From: Vibrio aerogenes
GTDB taxonomy: Bacteria > Pseudomonadota > Gammaproteobacteria > Enterobacterales > Vibrionaceae
Direction of reading: 5' to 3'
Assembly (NCBI RefSeq): GCF_024346755.1
Contig: NZ_AP024861.1
Coordinates: forward strand, 1,736,001-1,800,000
Length of the DNA: 64,000 bases
Below the pieces are notes generated by a model that did not search any database, was not told where the DNA came from, and saw only the letters and a list, made by a program, of their open reading frames with translations. The position numbers and the translations under genes are program-made. This document shows, piece by piece, positions 9,101 to 18,738 of the stretch; the first letter of the stretch is position 1; every line of letters begins with the position of its first letter.

Positions 9101-9700
9101 CATAACCTTTTTGATGTTATAGATAATATCTGACGATAATATCACTTTGGTTGTATATCGACGAGTGGAAAAGTGTGCTGTTTCGCAGGAATGCGAACTT
9201 TTTTATTCTGAATGGCGTTTTATCCGGCGATTTAACGTCCATCTCATTGAAATGACACCACGTTAACAGACGATAGCATTGCTGGTTGATTCGCAGAAGC
9301 GAACCCTGAAAGTGAGTCTTTTATGTTTTTGCCGGTGATTGACTTTACGATATTTTATGATGAACCAAGTTGAAAACTATGGGTTGAAACACTGTCAATG
9401 ACCCGTTTGATGATATATATGAGGCATATCATTGATCTGGATAAAATAAAAATAATTGATAGAAAATACTGGTTAAACCAGTGATATAATTAGAGTTTTT
9501 ATTTACCGGATTTGATCTGGATTACGCTCCTCAAGCATGAATATGCTACCATGCGACCAATTCGAAAATATCTGAATTGCTTCTCTTGATATGGTTCACT
9601 TGATATGGATCGTGGGATGAATGATTTGCTTTTGCTATTTTTAGTTGGTGTCAGGCTGAGTGTATCAGAAGCCGCAGATGGGTAAAAATTGAGGATGTTG
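9101..9700. other. Divergent promoter region between luxM and the oxidoreductase gene
   Basis: Six hundred bases without a credible gene. Three symmetric elements stand out: TTCGCA-GGAA-TGCGAA at 9182-9197 followed by C and six T, TTCGC-AGAA-GCGAA at 9290-9303, and the perfect palindrome ACTGGTTAAACCAGT at 9468-9482 followed two bases later by TATAAT (9485-9490). They are candidate operators for luxM or the downstream gene; none matches a regulator I can name. Confidence 0.5.
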
Positions 9701-11563
9701 ATGATAAATATCATAATCGATGGCAGGCAATATCAGGTTGAGCCAAACCAGTCGTTGCTGAGCGCCGCAGAAGCTTGTGGCATTGAGATACCATCATTGT
9801 GTGGCAGTGATGGTCTTTCGGGCTGCTGTCTGTGCGAAGTTGAGGTAAAAAATTCCGGTACGGTAAAAGCTTGTGAGACATCTCCGGCTGAAGGGATGTC
9901 TGTTATCACATCATCACCAGCTTTGTCGCGCCGCCGAAAACAGAATCTGGAAGACATTCTGTCACGTCCTGATATCAATTGTGCGGTGCCTCCTTGTCAA
10001 CAGGCATGTCCGGCGTTGGTTGATATTCAGTCGTACCTGTATTTCATTTCCCGGGGTGACAATGCAAAAGCCGTTGATGTGATCCGGAAAACGTTGCCGA
10101 TGCCACTTTCTATCGGACGGGTTTGTCCGGCCTTCTGTGAAGCTAAATGTTTACGTAATCAAGTGGATGAGCCTTTAGCGATTCGTTTTCTCAAGCGCCA
10201 TGCCGCAGACAAGGTGCTCAGTGGCAGTCACCCACTTGTTCCTCAGCCTAAACCTGAAAAGAAAAAGCATATTGCGATTGTTGGTGCAGGTCCGGGGGGA
10301 TTGAGTTGCGGGTACTTTCTGACCAATGAAGGCTATGCGGTGACGGTGTTTGAGGCGATGCCAAAAGCCGGTGGGTGGCTGCGTTACGGGATTCCTGAAT
10401 ACCGCTTACCGAAAGCAATCCTGGATAAAGAAATTGATATCATGTGCACGAACGGGATGAAAATTGAATTAAACCAGCGGCTTGGTTCTGACTTTTCTCT
10501 CTCCGCTCTCAGCCAGGATTATGATGCGGTCTGTTTAGCGATTGGTGCATCTCAGGCCAGTGAAATGAATTATCCCGGCAGCGAGTTACCCGGTTGTTTT
10601 CTTGGTGTTGATTTTCTGAAAGATCAAATCATGGAGAAGCAGTTTGCTGTGGGTAAAAAGGTCGCCGTGATTGGTGGCGGCAATACGGCGATTGATTGTG
10701 CCAGAACCGCGTTGCGATTAGGCGCTGATACCACGCTGATTTATCGCCGGACCAGAGAAGAAATGCCGGCAGAAACCTATGAAATTGAAGAAGCTGAACA
10801 TGAAGGTGTCCATTTTTATTTTCTGACCAATCCGGTGGAAAATATCGCGGATGAAACGGGCAGGGTTTGTCAGGTAAAACTCGAAAAAATGGCATTGGGT
10901 GAGCCTGATGCTTCAGGGCGGCGGAGACCCCGTCCAACCGGCGAGTTTTTTATGGATGAATTTGATACCGTGATTGCCGCTGTTTCTCAGAAGACCGATA
11001 TGAGCTTCATTGAGAATGAAAATAAACTCGAATTGCCGCTGACCCGGTGGAATACATTGACGACTGACAACGACAGTATGTTCACCGGTGTGGCAAATAT
11101 CTTTGGTATCGGAGATTTCAGACGCGGGCCGGCAACAGCGGTTGAAGCGATTGCTGATGGACGCCGGGCGGCACAGGGAATTGATGCTTTCCTTGGCGGA
11201 GACATGGAAAAGCTGTACACAGACTCTTTTCATTCAAGAAATGTTGACCGGATTCATTTGGTTCGTGCTCAGCATGCAGATAAGCTGAAAGATGTCATCA
11301 GAAACCGGATGGGTCGTCAACCCGATAAAGAGGTTGAACAGGCGCTGCAGAAGTTCTTCCGGGCCAGAATGCCTTCACTACCTCTGGATGAATGTAAGCA
11401 TACATTTGCAGAAGTCGAACTTGGTCTTTCCGGGCAGGCTGCAATGACAGAAGCACAACGGTGCCTGAGTTGCGGCTGTATGGATGGGAATGCGTGTAAA
11501 CTACGCCGGTATGCAACAGACTATCAGGTGGATAAGTTAAAAATACAGCAACATCATCCGTAA
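9701..11563 (+). CDS. Ferredoxin-domain/GltD-type NAD(P)H oxidoreductase
   Basis: About 620 residues in one chain. Residues 1-75 are a plant-type 2Fe-2S ferredoxin domain (SLCGSDGLSGCCLCEVEV). Then come cysteine clusters typical of the glutamate-synthase small-subunit N-terminus (CAVPPCQQACPA and GRVCPAFCEAKC), which bind 4Fe-4S clusters. An FAD site follows (IAIVGAGPGGLSCGYF) and an NAD(P) site (VAVIGGGNTAIDCARTALRLG), with the GIGDFRRGPATAVEAIADGRRAA end motif. A further Cys group, CLSCGCMDGNAC, lies at the C-terminus. Such proteins pass electrons between NAD(P)H and a partner dehydrogenase, often formate dehydrogenase. No partner is adjacent and the gene is flanked by terminators. GAGG at 9691-9694 sits 6 bases before the ATG at 9701. 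Confidence 0.83.
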   Translation: MINIIIDGRQYQVEPNQSLLSAAEACGIEIPSLCGSDGLSGCCLCEVEVKNSGTVKACETSPAEGMSVITSSPALSRRRKQNLEDILSRPDINCAVPPCQQACPALVDIQSYLYFISRGDNAKAVDVIRKTLPMPLSIGRVCPAFCEAKCLRNQVDEPLAIRFLKRHAADKVLSGSHPLVPQPKPEKKKHIAIVGAGPGGLSCGYFLTNEGYAVTVFEAMPKAGGWLRYGIPEYRLPKAILDKEIDIMCTNGMKIELNQRLGSDFSLSALSQDYDAVCLAIGASQASEMNYPGSELPGCFLGVDFLKDQIMEKQFAVGKKVAVIGGGNTAIDCARTALRLGADTTLIYRRTREEMPAETYEIEEAEHEGVHFYFLTNPVENIADETGRVCQVKLEKMALGEPDASGRRRPRPTGEFFMDEFDTVIAAVSQKTDMSFIENENKLELPLTRWNTLTTDNDSMFTGVANIFGIGDFRRGPATAVEAIADGRRAAQGIDAFLGGDMEKLYTDSFHSRNVDRIHLVRAQHADKLKDVIRNRMGRQPDKEVEQALQKFFRARMPSLPLDECKHTFAEVELGLSGQAAMTEAQRCLSCGCMDGNACKLRRYATDYQVDKLKIQQHHP

Positions 11564-11580
11564 TTTTTGGGGATGCAGGT

Positions 11581-11613
11581 ATGTTGAAGCTATAAACATG
11601 TTGAAGCTATAAA
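11581..11613. repeat. Short tandem duplication
   Basis: The 16-base unit ATGTTGAAGCTATAAA occurs twice, at 11581-11596 and 11598-11613, between the oxidoreductase stop and its terminator. It looks like a slippage duplication without evident function. Confidence 0.6.
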
Positions 11614-11617
11614 AATG

Positions 11618-11649
11618 AAAATGCCGCCTGATATTTTGGCGGCATTTTT
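11618..11649 (+). terminator. Terminator of the oxidoreductase gene
   Basis: AAAATGCCGCC and GGCGGCATTTTT form a strong stem around a 9-base loop, ending in a T-run on the plus strand. The A-run at its start would give a T-tract on the minus strand too, so it may also end the converging pilotin gene's transcript. Confidence 0.85.
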
Positions 11650-11697
11650 ATGTCAACAATATTTCTATATCAAGAATAATGTTTTCACCTGCGACAA

Positions 11698-12090
11698 TCA
11701 GGAATCTTTTTTGCAGGTTTCTTTCGTCAGGTATTGATCCACCATCAACTGACCTCTGGGATTGCGCATTTTAATCCGGTAGCTGATACCTGCATCAAGA
11801 TTGGCCTTTGTTTCCTTTTGCTGACAAAACTCTTTGGTACTTTGACTGAGCACAGTCTGAATTGGCTTGGCTCCGGTTTCACTTTCGTTGTAAATCATCA
11901 TCAGTTCAATTGTTTTACCGTTAGCGCTTGCCCTCATAATCGATAAAGGCCCGGATTTAACCGGTAATTTGGACTGGATGATATTGGCACGATTGGTAGC
12001 CAGCAGATTGAGCTGGTCTTCCTGATTGGTGTTGCTGCTACATCCGAATAGAGCGGTCGTTAAGCCGAGTGCGATGATTAATTTATTCAT
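11698..12090 (-). CDS. aspS: Type II secretion pilotin lipoprotein, GspS/AspS family
   Basis: 130 residues with a lipoprotein signal peptide; lipobox LFGC places the lipidated cysteine at residue 16. The mature domain (LSIMRASANGKTIELMMIYN ... DAGISYRIKMRNPRGQLMVDQ) fits the Vibrio AspS pilotin family, with two cysteines near the C-terminus (FCQQKE and ETCKK) placed for the disulphide of that family. Pilotins carry the secretin GspD to the outer membrane and help it assemble. As in other vibrios it is unlinked to the gsp cluster. The cellulases and protease encoded elsewhere in the window are plausible clients. The gene follows yciI after only two bases, so they probably share a transcript. 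Confidence 0.8.
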   Translation of the reverse strand: MNKLIIALGLTTALFGCSSNTNQEDQLNLLATNRANIIQSKLPVKSGPLSIMRASANGKTIELMMIYNESETGAKPIQTVLSQSTKEFCQQKETKANLDAGISYRIKMRNPRGQLMVDQYLTKETCKKDS

Positions 12091-12092
12091 AA

Positions 12093-12389
12093 TTAGAATA
12101 CTTTTTTAAATGGTTTGACAATGACAGACTGGTAAACCCCAGCTTTGAGGTAAGGGTCAGTATCCGCCCATGCTTGTGCTTCTTCAAGTGACGGGAATTC
12201 GGCGATCACAGTTGAGCCGGTAAATCCTGCCTCACCAGGATTTTCAGCATCAATTGCCGGCATCGGTCCCGCTGTCAGCAAACGCCCTTCATTCCGGAGT
12301 TGCTCTAACCGTTCCAGGTGTTGCGGGCGAGCATTCATCCTTTTTTCCAAAGAGTTTTCAATATCTTGAGAAAAGATTACATACCACAT
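12093..12389 (-). CDS. yciI: YciI family protein
   Basis: 98 residues beginning [17 protein letters not shown], a small ferredoxin-like alpha/beta protein of the YciI family. The family shows a His (here in [10 protein letters not shown]) and an Asp ([12 protein letters not shown]) in a putative active site; the cellular role in enterics is unknown. AAGGAT is 7 bases before the ATG at 12389, so a longer frame from 12407 is not needed. It leads directly into aspS. It belongs to the conserved yciI-yciA-yciB group that lies near the trp operon in gammaproteobacteria. Confidence 0.88.
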   Translation of the reverse strand: MWYVIFSQDIENSLEKRMNARPQHLERLEQLRNEGRLLTAGPMPAIDAENPGEAGFTGSTVIAEFPSLEEAQAWADTDPYLKAGVYQSVIVKPFKKVF

Positions 12390-12514
12390 TTCAATATCCT
12401 TATGCAAAAAAAGATCAACTGACCCTTACTTCTGTCCCATAAATAAAACAACAGGGTGATAGTTTTGTTGTTAGTCTGCCGTAATAAGCGATGGCTGTGA
12501 TGAATGAAATCAGT

Positions 12515-12928
12515 TTATGCACGCGCATGTGTGTCCCGGACAATCGCTCTGGGCCGTCCGTTACTGTCTATCGCAACATAATTAAACGTTGCCTGACATA
12601 CCTGGTAACGTTCATCGACGCCCTGCTCGTGAACAGGTTTTACCCAAACCTCAAGTTCGATTGACATGGAGCTGCGGCCAATGCGTGCACATTCACCATA
12701 GCAGCAGACCACGTCACCAACCCGGACTGGTTTCTGAAATGTGATACTGGAGACAGATACGGTGACGATCCGTCCGTGTGAGATTTCTTTAGCAAGAATT
12801 CCGCCAGCTAAATCAAGCTGAGACATAATCCATCCACCAAAGATATCGCCATTCGCATTCGTATCCGCTGGCATAGCAAGAGTGCGGGAGAGAAGCTGGC
12901 CTTTTGGTGTGTTTACTTCTTTAGTCAT
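12515..12928 (-). CDS. yciA: Acyl-CoA thioesterase YciA
   Basis: 137 residues with a hotdog fold. The signature NANGDIFGGWIMSQLDLAGG near residues 24-43 contains the catalytic Asp and the CoA-binding region. YciA hydrolyses a range of acyl-CoA esters and has been linked to membrane lipid balance. It starts three bases after yciB ends, on the same strand, so the two are co-transcribed. The length is close to the family norm and no defect is seen. Confidence 0.93.
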   Translation of the reverse strand: MTKEVNTPKGQLLSRTLAMPADTNANGDIFGGWIMSQLDLAGGILAKEISHGRIVTVSVSSITFQKPVRVGDVVCCYGECARIGRSSMSIELEVWVKPVHEQGVDERYQVCQATFNYVAIDSNGRPRAIVRDTHARA

Positions 12929-12931
12929 GCT

Positions 12932-13474
12932 TTATTGTTCACTGTTTGTACTTTTCGGGAGTTTTGTATAGATATAAAAACCGGTGAGGACGGTATAGAG
13001 CAGGGTGGCAATCAGCAGGCCGAAGACCTTAAAGTTAACCCAGACGTCCAGAGGAAGACGAAAGGCAACATAAACATTGATTGCAGCACATGCTGTGAAA
13101 AAGCCAACCCAGGCCCAGTTGATTTTCGACCAGACATGATCAGGGAGCTCAATTTCTTTACCCAGCATACTTTTAATCGCTGATTTACCCATCAGGTGGC
13201 TCGCTGCCAGGCCAATAGCGAAAATCAGGTAGATAATCGTCACTTTCCATTTGATGAAGTTGTCATCATGCAGGAAAATCGTCATTCCGCCAAACACAGC
13301 GACCAGCACAAAAGTGATCAGCTGCATCTTTTCGACTTTTTTAAACCAAAACCAGGTAACAACAATCTGAAGTGCAGTCGCGATAATCAAAGCACCGGTT
13401 GCAACATAAATATCATAGAATTTGTAGAGTGCAAAAAAGACTATCAGGGGAATAAAGTCAATCAGCTGTTTCAT
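12932..13474 (-). CDS. yciB: Inner-membrane septation protein A (YciB/IspZ family)
   Basis: 180 residues, nearly all in five or six transmembrane helices, starting [21 protein letters not shown], the typical family N-terminus. YciB proteins take part in cell-envelope synthesis and division in enterics; the molecular activity is not settled. The order yciB-yciA on one strand close to trpA is the conserved gammaproteobacterial arrangement. Confidence 0.93.
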   Translation of the reverse strand: MKQLIDFIPLIVFFALYKFYDIYVATGALIIATALQIVVTWFWFKKVEKMQLITFVLVAVFGGMTIFLHDDNFIKWKVTIIYLIFAIGLAASHLMGKSAIKSMLGKEIELPDHVWSKINWAWVGFFTACAAINVYVAFRLPLDVWVNFKVFGLLIATLLYTVLTGFYIYTKLPKSTNSEQ

Positions 13475-13618
13475 AGTCAGGTTTATCCTTAATTAATATT
13501 CCCGACAGTCTATCTAAATTTGACGATGAGCTGAATAGCCTTTGTCTGGTAATCTGTGATTTTATGTCTGTGTGGTCGTTTTAAAATGTTACGTCTGTTG
13601 TCTGATACTCATTCCGGC

Positions 13619-13656
13619 AACGAAAAGAGCCACAGCGGACTGTGGCTCTTTTCGTT
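13619..13656 (-). terminator. Strong terminator of the symporter gene
   Basis: A perfect 17-bp stem (AACGAAAAGAGCCACAG and its complement) encloses a 4-base loop. It lies 29 bases beyond the stop of the minus-strand symporter gene and separates it from yciB. Confidence 0.85.
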
Positions 13657-13684
13657 GATTCTGTTAATCGTGTTTTCAGAACGA

Positions 13685-14953
13685 TCAACCTTCCTGTTCT
13701 GCGATGGCCGGCTCTTCAGAAGAAACGGGTTCATCACCAATCAGTGCATCAACAATCACAGCACAGGCTGCGTCACCGGTGATATTCAGCGCTGTACGGA
13801 TCATGTCAAAAATCCGGTCCAGAGCAAACAGAAGGGGTAACCCATCAATAGGGATACCGGCGGCAAGCAGCACTGCAACGACCAGAAATGAAGGGCCCGG
13901 TACGCCAGCCTGACCAACTGCACCCAGTGTTGCTGTCAGGATAATTGCAATATAGGCACCAATGCCCAAATCAACCTGGAATAACTGTGCAAAGAAGACG
14001 GCAACCAATCCGTAATAAATTGCGTTACCGGACATATTGATGGTTGCTCCCAGTGGCAAAACAAACGACGCTGTAGAGTTTCTGACGCCCAGCTCATTCT
14101 CTGTGACATCCATCGTCACGGGTAGCGTTGCCATCGAAGAGGCTGTAGACAGGGCAACAGCCTGTGGTTTTTTCATCACAGAGATAAACTTTCGGGCAGA
14201 GGTTTTGGTAAAAATCTGAATCATCAGCGGGTAAACAACAAAACCGAAAATCAGGATAGCAGCGACGTAGACAACAAAAAGTTTAAAGACGACGGTCAAC
14301 GCACTGAAACCAAATGTGCCTACTGCTTCAGCCATCAGCCCAAACACACCAATTGGCGCAATGACCATGACTTTATTAATCATCCATACCATGGCATCCA
14401 CAATGGTATTGACACCATTCATGAGCGGTACACGTTTTTCTTCACTTTGTCTGGATAATGCAATACCAAAGAACAGGCAGAAGACCAGAATTTGCAGGAT
14501 ATTGGCATTATTTAAAGCCTGAAAAACGTTGGTTGGGATCATGCCGATAACAGTCGCCCAAAAAGTAGGCAGTTCACCTTTAGATGCATATTCAGTGGAG
14601 AACATGCCTTCAACGCTTGATACGTTTACACCGATACCGGGTTGAAAAATCTGACCCATGATCAGCGCGAGCGCGACGGCGAGAGCTGAAGTTACTGCAA
14701 AATAGCCGAGGGTAATTCCGCCGACTTTTCCGGCAGAATGGCTGTTGCCCAGTCCGGCTGCACCTGAGATTAAGGCAACGGCGACCAGAGGGATCACCAG
14801 CATCTTAATCAGGTTGATAAATATTGCACCGAGCGGTGAAAACATTGCCGCATCATGTCCCATGGCTCCTCCGATCACGGAACCTAAGATCATCGCAATC
14901 ACGACCTGAACACCAATGTTCGATAGCATATTCTTTTCTTTTAACACTTCCAT
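13685..14953 (-). CDS. Dicarboxylate/amino acid:cation symporter (DAACS family)
   Basis: 422 residues, multi-pass inner membrane, with the re-entrant hairpin regions of the glutamate-transporter fold: a serine-rich ALSTASSMATLPVT hairpin near residue 275 and GVPGPSFLVVAVLLAAGIP near 355. The sodium- and substrate-site motif, NMDGT in glutamate/aspartate carriers, reads NMSGN here (LPLGATINMSGNAIYYG). The substrate may therefore not be an acidic amino acid. The start at 14953 has AGGGG very close (2 bases), while a second in-frame ATG lies at 14929. A PurR-like box lies about 150 bases upstream. It has its own terminator. Confidence 0.85.
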   Translation of the reverse strand: MEVLKEKNMLSNIGVQVVIAMILGSVIGGAMGHDAAMFSPLGAIFINLIKMLVIPLVAVALISGAAGLGNSHSAGKVGGITLGYFAVTSALAVALALIMGQIFQPGIGVNVSSVEGMFSTEYASKGELPTFWATVIGMIPTNVFQALNNANILQILVFCLFFGIALSRQSEEKRVPLMNGVNTIVDAMVWMINKVMVIAPIGVFGLMAEAVGTFGFSALTVVFKLFVVYVAAILIFGFVVYPLMIQIFTKTSARKFISVMKKPQAVALSTASSMATLPVTMDVTENELGVRNSTASFVLPLGATINMSGNAIYYGLVAVFFAQLFQVDLGIGAYIAIILTATLGAVGQAGVPGPSFLVVAVLLAAGIPIDGLPLLFALDRIFDMIRTALNITGDAACAVIVDALIGDEPVSSEEPAIAEQEG

Positions 14954-15210
14954 AACCCCTGTGTTATAAAATTTTAAATTCCTGGTTTAAATCTCTAACA
15001 TTTAGAGATTCAATGGATAATTATTCCAGATGTGTTTTTACACTGATATGTTAAGCCGATCAAGGTAAAGCCGGATAAAATGTGTCGTTGGCATGAAAAA
15101 AAACGCAAACGTTTGGCTGCCATATGCGTCTCAATGCTTTTTGATTATTTATCCGGTTTTTGTGGGATTTTTTTCATGAAAACAGTATGTGTATTCAATC
15201 GTTTTTGTGA
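14954..15210. other. Upstream region of the symporter gene
   Basis: No gene is present. On the minus strand TTGATC, 17 bases and TAAAAA around 15030-15060 could form a promoter for the symporter, with the PurR-like box at 15103-15118 some 40 bases upstream of it. Confidence 0.4.
15103..15118 (-). promoter_or_regulatory. PurR-like operator
   Basis: ACGCAAACGTTTGGCT differs little from the PurR consensus ACGCAAACGTTTNCNT and has its CG-centred symmetry. It is upstream of the symporter gene start at 14953 and downstream of the trp operon terminator. A second such box occurs before purC at 47299. Confidence 0.6.
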
Positions 15211-15240
15211 ATAAAAACGGCTTCATTACTGAAGCCGTCG
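15211..15240 (-). terminator. Terminator of the trp operon
   Basis: ACGGCTTCA and TGAAGCCGT form a 9-bp stem with a 4-base loop; on the minus strand it ends in TTTTTA. It lies 33 bases past the trpA stop codon. Confidence 0.85.
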
Positions 15241-15271
15241 TTAGGGTGGGATGTGGATTGGTAATGAATAT

Positions 15272-16078
15272 TTATTTTAGTGTGGCTTGTTTCATTTCAG
15301 ACACAAATGCTTTGAGTTTTTCAGTGAGTACCGCGCTGTCAGCCTGATTAGATTCGATAATTTTGACGACGGCTGAGCCTGAAATTGCACCGGCAGCACC
15401 TGAATCCAGTGCTTGTTTGACCTGAGATGGTTCAGAAATACCGAAACCGAGCAGGGCGGGTGGTGCATTATACTGTTTGAGTGATGCCAGAAGTGAGTCG
15501 ATCGGCATGTTTGCTTTGGTTTCTGTGCCGGTGACGCCACCACGGGAAAGCAGATAAGTATAGCCCTGGCTCAAAGTCGCAACAGATTTCAGCATGGCTT
15601 CATCGGCAGTTGGCGGGGCAATGAAAATAGGGGCGATGTTATATTTCTCAGCCGCTTCGACAAACACCTGGCCTTCATTAGTCGGTACATCGGCAATCAG
15701 AACGGAGTCAACACCGGCTTGCTGACATTGCTGGTAGAAATGATCGATACCCCGCGCATAAACCAGATTCGCGTACATCAATAAACCGATGGGCAGGTCA
15801 GGGTATAATTCGCGCATTTTTGCGATCAGAGAAAAGCAGATGTCTGGTGTGGTGCCGGCATCAAGGGCCCGGATATTGGCTCCCTGAATGGTCGGACCGT
15901 CCGCTGAAGGATCAGAAAAAGGCATGCCCAGTTCCAGCGCATCCGCACCCCCTTCGGCTAATGCTTTCATCACTTCGAATGACGTTTCCGGATCAGGGTC
16001 GCCAATCGTGACAAATGGCACAAATGCGCCCTGGTTTTTTTCCGCAAGCTGTTGAAATAGTTTTTCGTAGCGGCTCAT
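15272..16078 (-). CDS. trpA: Tryptophan synthase alpha chain
   Basis: 268 residues, a TIM barrel that cleaves indole-3-glycerol phosphate to indole and glyceraldehyde 3-phosphate. The catalytic Glu is in [16 protein letters not shown] near residue 49 and the Asp in [13 protein letters not shown] near 130; the phosphate-binding [10 protein letters not shown] and [10 protein letters not shown] loops are intact. The ATG overlaps the trpB stop by one base (TAATG), ensuring balanced production of the two subunits. It is the last gene of the operon, followed by a terminator. Confidence 0.97.
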   Translation of the reverse strand: MSRYEKLFQQLAEKNQGAFVPFVTIGDPDPETSFEVMKALAEGGADALELGMPFSDPSADGPTIQGANIRALDAGTTPDICFSLIAKMRELYPDLPIGLLMYANLVYARGIDHFYQQCQQAGVDSVLIADVPTNEGQVFVEAAEKYNIAPIFIAPPTADEAMLKSVATLSQGYTYLLSRGGVTGTETKANMPIDSLLASLKQYNAPPALLGFGISEPSQVKQALDSGAAGAISGSAVVKIIESNQADSAVLTEKLKAFVSEMKQATLK

Positions 16079-17268
16079 TACAGCTCTCCTTTTTCTTCCA
16101 GAATTTTGTGGACAGTGAAGATGTCTTTATCTCCTCGTCCGGATAAGTTGACGATTAAAACCTGTTCTTTTTCCGGTTCAGCTTGTGCCATTTTGAGGGC
16201 ATGTGCCAGGGCATGAGAAGATTCCAGAGCGCCGATAATGCCTTCATGACGGGCCAGTTCTTTAAAGGCATCCAGTGCTTCATCGTCAGTGATGTTGACA
16301 TATTCGGCTCTGCCGGTTGCATTTAGATGGGCATGCTGTGGACCGACAGACGGAAAATCAAGTCCGGCGGAAACGGAGTAAGATTCTTCTACCTGACCAT
16401 TTTCATCTTGCATCAGAGGCGCTTTCATCCCGAAGAAGATACCGGTTTTGCCATGTTTTAGTGGTGCGCCGTGCATCGGTGTGTCAATTCCCTTACCACC
16501 AGGCTCTACACCAATCAGACGAACATCTTTTTCATCAATAAAATCAGCGAACATGCCAATGGCGTTGGAACCTCCGCCGACACAGGCGATGACTGCATCC
16601 GGCAGACTGCCTTCCCGGGCAAGAATCTGATTTTTGGTTTCTTCGCCAATAATGCGCTGGAATTCGCGGACAATCGTCGGGAATGGGTGAGGCCCGGCCG
16701 CAGTGCCCAGCAAATAGTGCGCGGTTTCATAAGAGGCTGACCAGTCACGCAAGGCTTCATTGCAGGCATCTTTCAGCGTGGAAGACCCTGAATGAACCGG
16801 AATGACTTCTGCTCCCATCAGGCGCATTCTGAATACATTCGGACTTTGGCGTTCAACATCTTTTGCGCCCATATACACCCGGCATTTCAGATCCATCAGT
16901 GCACAGGCGATGGCCGTTGCAACACCATGTTGTCCGGCGCCTGTTTCGGCAATGATTTCGGTTTTTCCCATGCGTTTGGCCAGCAAGACCTGTCCGAGAA
17001 CCTGATTGGTCTTATGGGCACCACCGTGAAGTAAATCTTCACGTTTCAGATAAAGTTTGGTTTTGGTACCTTTCACCAGATTACGTGTCAGTGTTAATGC
17101 CGTTGGGCGTCCGGCATATTCCTGAAGTAAGGACATGAATTCAGACCGAAATTCAGGGTCCTGCTGTGCATCAATGAATGCCTGTTCCAGCTGATCAAGT
17201 GCCGGAACTAAGATCTGGGGAACGTATTGTCCTCCGTATTCGCCGAAATATGCGTCTAATTTAGACAT
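16078..17268 (-). CDS. trpB: Tryptophan synthase beta chain
   Basis: 396 residues, a PLP enzyme condensing indole with serine to give tryptophan. The PLP lysine is in [15 protein letters not shown] near residue 87, the phosphate-binding loop is [12 protein letters not shown], and [13 protein letters not shown] binding is seen as [13 protein letters not shown]. Full family length. It lies 47 bases after trpCF and overlaps trpA by one base. Confidence 0.98.
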   Translation of the reverse strand: MSKLDAYFGEYGGQYVPQILVPALDQLEQAFIDAQQDPEFRSEFMSLLQEYAGRPTALTLTRNLVKGTKTKLYLKREDLLHGGAHKTNQVLGQVLLAKRMGKTEIIAETGAGQHGVATAIACALMDLKCRVYMGAKDVERQSPNVFRMRLMGAEVIPVHSGSSTLKDACNEALRDWSASYETAHYLLGTAAGPHPFPTIVREFQRIIGEETKNQILAREGSLPDAVIACVGGGSNAIGMFADFIDEKDVRLIGVEPGGKGIDTPMHGAPLKHGKTGIFFGMKAPLMQDENGQVEESYSVSAGLDFPSVGPQHAHLNATGRAEYVNITDDEALDAFKELARHEGIIGALESSHALAHALKMAQAEPEKEQVLIVNLSGRGDKDIFTVHKILEEKGEL

Positions 17269-17315
17269 AGCTGTGATTCCTTGTAATTCGTTAACTGCTT
17301 TTGTTGCGATGGTGT

Positions 17316-18731
17316 TCAGTAATTTCGGATTTGCTGAAAAGCCTGTTGTATTTTTTCAGGGTCTTTTAAACCGGGTGCAGATTCAACACCTGAGTTGAAG
17401 TCTAATCCGGTGCAGCCGAGAGATGCGGCCTGTTGAGCATTATCAGGAGATAATCCGCCTGCCAGCATCACGTCTTTTGTCCGGGAGAGTTGCGTCCAGT
17501 CGAACGTTAAGCCGGTTCCGCCGGACTGATTGCCGGATTTTGTGTCGTACAGGTGACGGTCTGTGTGATGTTCAAGCGGCTCGGGGATATTTTCTCCTTC
17601 TCCGACACCATACGCTTTCCATATCGCGATTGATTTATCGAGGACGCTGCGAAGCAGGTTGACGTAGGCCTGATCTTCGTGACCGTGCAGCTGAACTGCA
17701 CTCAGAGAAAGCTGATGGGCAATCTCACCTATCGTCTCCACTGGCATATCGCGAAAGACACCCACATATTTTAGCGGGGCTGCTGCGATCACTGTTCTGG
17801 CTTGCTCCGGGGTGACATAACGTGGTGAGGCTTTGACAAAAATCAGTCCGCCATAGACAGCGCCTGCCTGCCAGACCTGCGCCGCATCCTGGGCACGGGT
17901 CAGACCACATACCTTATTTTCACCCAATGTGACCCGGCGAACTGCCAGCTCAAGGTCTTCCTCTGCCATTAAGGAGCTGCCAATTAAAAAACCGTTGGCG
18001 TATTGTGATAAATCCCGGACCTGTTGGTTGGTATAAATTCCTGACTCGGAAATGATGGTGATACCTTCCGGTATTTTAGGTGCCAGTTGCCTGGTGCGGT
18101 CCAGATCTGTGGTTAAATCACGCAGATTCCGGTTGTTAATCCCGATCACTTTGGCTTCCAGAGCAAGAGCGCGTTCCAGTTCTGCTTCATTGCTGACTTC
18201 TGTCAGTACGCCCATATTTAATGAGTGCGCCACATCGGCCATTTCACGGTAAGCTTCGTCGTCTAACACCGACAGCATCAGCAAAATCGCATCGGCACCA
18301 TAGTATCGGGCAAGGCTGACCTGATAAGGGGCCAGCATAAAATCTTTACATAAAACCGGTTGGGTGACCTGATTGCGTATCCGTGGTAAGAATTCAAGAT
18401 TGCCCTGAAAATATTTTTCGTCAGTCAATACCGAAATCGCATTTGCGTGGTTGCGGTAAACGGAAGCGATTTCATCAAGGTTAAAATCTTCGCGGATCAA
18501 TCCTTTTGACGGAGAGGCTTTCTTACATTCCAGAATAAAGGCAGTCTTACCGGTATTCAGTGCGTCATAGAAACTCCGGTCGGATGGAGAAAGTTCATCC
18601 TTAAATGTTGCCAGTGGCTGTGCGGCCATCCGTGCTTCCAGCCAGCATTTTTTGTCTTTGACGATCCGGGTCAGTACTTCTGCCATGTCGGTATGCCGGG
18701 TGGAAATATGTTCTGAGAGTTGCTTGTCCAT
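17316..18731 (-). CDS. trpCF: Bifunctional indole-3-glycerol-phosphate synthase / phosphoribosylanthranilate isomerase
   Basis: About 471 residues with two fused TIM barrels, the arrangement also found in E. coli. The N-terminal synthase shows [15 protein letters not shown] near residue 53 and [14 protein letters not shown] near 214. The C-terminal isomerase runs from [13 protein letters not shown] to the phosphate loop [14 protein letters not shown] and [17 protein letters not shown] place the start at 18731 (MDKQLSEH), seven bases after the trpD stop, with an AAGGG ribosome site inside the trpD end; an in-frame ATG at 18755 would overlap trpD. Confidence 0.96.
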   Translation of the reverse strand: MDKQLSEHISTRHTDMAEVLTRIVKDKKCWLEARMAAQPLATFKDELSPSDRSFYDALNTGKTAFILECKKASPSKGLIREDFNLDEIASVYRNHANAISVLTDEKYFQGNLEFLPRIRNQVTQPVLCKDFMLAPYQVSLARYYGADAILLMLSVLDDEAYREMADVAHSLNMGVLTEVSNEAELERALALEAKVIGINNRNLRDLTTDLDRTRQLAPKIPEGITIISESGIYTNQQVRDLSQYANGFLIGSSLMAEEDLELAVRRVTLGENKVCGLTRAQDAAQVWQAGAVYGGLIFVKASPRYVTPEQARTVIAAAPLKYVGVFRDMPVETIGEIAHQLSLSAVQLHGHEDQAYVNLLRSVLDKSIAIWKAYGVGEGENIPEPLEHHTDRHLYDTKSGNQSGGTGLTFDWTQLSRTKDVMLAGGLSPDNAQQAASLGCTGLDFNSGVESAPGLKDPEKIQQAFQQIRNY

Positions 18732-18738
18732 GTGATAA

